Assembly: GCA_900169235.1 (NCBI GenBank)
Contig: FWCC01000300.1
Location: 1 to 64,000 of the forward strand
Direction of reading: 5' to 3'
DNA from: Zarea fungicola
Lineage: Eukaryota; Ascomycota; Sordariomycetes; Hypocreales; Cordycipitaceae
DNA length: 64,000 bases
A program made the translations under genes and the position numbers. Below are positions 61,654 to 64,000 of the stretch, piece by piece. The notes under the pieces are model-generated. The model searched no databases, was not told where the DNA came from, and saw only the letters and a list, made by a program, of their open reading frames with translations. Each line of letters opens with the position of its first letter. Within the stretch, counting starts at the first letter, position 1.

Positions 61654-64000
61654 GGACTGGTCACAGAGCTGACAGGCTCTCTTTTTTTTTTTCTTTGAAA
61701 GGCTGATGTGAGGGGGGCAGCTTTTCTATCTGGTTGCGAATACGGCTGGGGGATCTTGTGCTTCTGCGAGTTCTGTACATGCTCAGTTTGACAAACGACA
61801 GGCTCTTTGGATTTCATTTGTCTTTTTGGGAAGCCTCGCTATGGCTGGTGCAATACCCTTTTTTTGAATGGGGCGTAGAGATATCTGGCGTTTGGAGTTT
61901 CATTTTGTTCGAGTTTTGCTATGTTGCTTCTTTCTATATGATAGGAGAAGCTCCGGCCAGCTGTCGGCTTGATCTGCAGACACGGACGTTGTTAATTAGT
62001 TCTGTCCAAAGAAAAACACCGGAATTCTTGCAAGTTGTTTGAACTCTGTTTTAGAGCCAATATCGTCTAGGTACTTTGTTCCTCTGGCGGTGGCTTTGAA
62101 CTTCATCAGACACCAATCCCGGTCAAACACTTAACATAGAAGGGTGTATTATTATTTATCGAGACCATTGGCCACAAAGTGCACGGTATATATAGCTACA
62201 TGCATTTTCTAGCCCATCCTGCTCTCGTATTGTTGCAGAGACTATTTCGAAAATGGCTACAGGGTAGGTGTGTCTATATGCCTGTTGGAGAATAGCCATG
62301 TGTAGTCTCGAATTAGTTAAGAACTGGCGTTTACTTGCCATGATGGAAAGGATGGAATACCAGTACGTCGCAAGTTTGCTGAGCTGTTGCCCCCTAACTC
62401 CCGTCTCGTTTGATCCACCGCAAAATACGGCGCGAGTCTCGCGGCAGATACATCAAGGGGGGCAATGATGCGATGCCCAGATGTTGTTTACCTGGAATAA
62501 CATACTACTTGTACCCAGTGTGTCTACCAGACTCTCGGGACAGCATTTTAGCTTCCGCGACACCCATGCAGAGAGTGGAGCGGCAGCTCAGACATGCAAC
62601 AGCACTCTTTTTGTAATTGTTCTTCTGTTTGGTATCAACTAGAGCGTTTTTCATTTTGTGCCAGGACGGAAAAGGAGAGATGGTGAGCGGCCCAAGCATT
62701 TCCGTATTCATGCATCCAGGTACACGCAGTACCAGTACATAGTGTTCCGAGCTGCCGGGGCAGGCAGTGATTTGAGGTGGGTGGCCTGGGTGGAACACTC
62801 GTGCCTCGGTAATCAAGTACCTCGCGAAAAACGCACCAACCAGCGTCTTTCAAGTCGGTGCCGTTGTTGAGGCTGTCAGGCCATAAAGAGAAGGCTACTT
62901 AGTTCTCAACAAAAACATGAGAATCCAGGCTGCAAGGAGTTTTCAGTGTGACTGGGAGGCCTAGAGGTCTTTCATTATCATCACGAGACCTCTTTTGTTG
63001 TGCCGGGGGACAGACTGTGGCAAGGGAGCAGAAATAAAGTGAAACGAATCACTGGTCCAGAAGATAAAAAAAACAGTAATTACAAGTTACCCCCTGTCGG
63101 TTCATTTTGGTGGCAGCTCAGCGACGACGTCAGCAAAGAAGCGGTGGTGCGCTGTACAACCCGCCTGGGCTGCATGTACTGACAGTACCAGAAATCTATC
63201 TAGACGCGGGTACGTAACCTGCTGGGGGGGCTTGGACCACTATAATTATGCTGATTCGAGGCCGGTGAAAACAGCTCATTTGAGGAGGCGCCTGTCAAGT
63301 GTTCGAGGTTGGTGCGGATTGGTTTGGGCTCATGACCGCCGAAGGCCACTAGAAGGAAGATGTGGGTGAGTGGAAAGCAGTCAAGAACGAACATGCCTCT
63401 TGCCCGTTTCTGTACCAGTAACATAGCTACACGGAGAAGGCGACAAAGGTCCATTGAAACTCGGAGGTATGAGAAACTATTGAAACCGCGGAGAGATGCA
63501 ACGCCAGCCAAGTAGCTGGGACTAGTGTGATACTTGCAGAACACCCACCATCTCCATCCAACATGAACTGCTGCACTGACACGCTGTTGCCTGTCACTCG
63601 ATACACGCACGCTACTTGGTACACCGTACTATTTTTGCGGTACTGATTACTACGTACTTCGACCTGGTACCTCCTCCATAGCCGATACCATGTGCCGCTA
63701 AGAGCGAATATCGAACAGGGATTGTGAGTAAAATACATATGTAATACTTGCGGATGCTACGGACAGGACAGGCCCAAACTTTCTCCTTTGTTGTTTTTCT
63801 TCTTTTGGATACTTTTTATGCTCGGGCCCGCTGCAGTGTACCGTAAATACTTGTTCTCGTCCTGTTCTGTCGCGTTGTAAGCTTGAATGAAACCAGGGCT
63901 AGAATTTTGGGGGCTTATTGTAACTTCCTTGACTGGGTGCTAGGCTGGAGGAATGGGAGGGATAATAGAATGATGGTGTGGACGCCAGCGCTTCTCGAAC
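61654..64000. other. No supportable gene
   Basis: The last 2.3 kb shows only short frames without motifs. A T11 run lies just after the preceding stop (61682-61692). The sequence resembles the gene-poor half more than the gene-dense block. Confidence 0.5.

Overview
The window looks like nuclear DNA of a filamentous ascomycete, most likely a Sordariomycete and probably Hypocreales (inferred from protein style only). Genes are intron-bearing: short introns of about 47-190 bp, mostly GTATGT/GTAAGT...YAG, ATG starts, no operons. Encoded proteins are ordinary fungal housekeeping and regulatory families. I could run no searches; all calls come from reading translations, splice signals and family motifs.

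The window has two very different halves. From 1 to about 40.3 kb I can support only one gene, a three-exon bZIP transcription factor on the minus strand (9015-10105). It sits between about 9 kb and about 30 kb of sequence with no convincing coding region, no recognisable transposon, tRNA or rRNA, and no obvious AT-rich RIP-type decay. This desert carries homopolymer runs, a few microsatellites, a (GGGC)n G-quadruplex candidate and several copies of a nonamer TACGGAGTA.

From about 40.3 to 61.7 kb the sequence is gene-dense, nearly one gene per 2 kb: a low-confidence small membrane ORF, CNOT9/Rcd1 (Caf40) of the CCR4-NOT complex (-), a Kin1/PAR-1-type protein kinase with a KA1 tail (-), a GPATCH1-type G-patch spliceosome protein (+), a Whi2-like BTB protein whose start codon cannot be found (+), the tRNA m7G46 methyltransferase catalytic subunit Trm8 (-), a small single-pass membrane protein (+), homoserine dehydrogenase (-), a thioredoxin with a WCGDC active site (-), a CCDC174-family coiled-coil protein (+), and a repeat-containing hypothetical protein (+). 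The last 2.3 kb holds nothing I can support.

The genes do not form one pathway or a secondary-metabolite cluster. Several touch RNA biology (CNOT9, GPATCH1, CCDC174, Trm8) and stress or nutrient control (Whi2, Kin1, thioredoxin, homoserine dehydrogenase), but this is normal housekeeping synteny. The points most worth a second look are the isolated bZIP gene in a 40-kb desert with a hairpin just after its stop codon, the desert-restricted TACGGAGTA motif, the non-canonical thioredoxin active site, and the missing Whi2 start.
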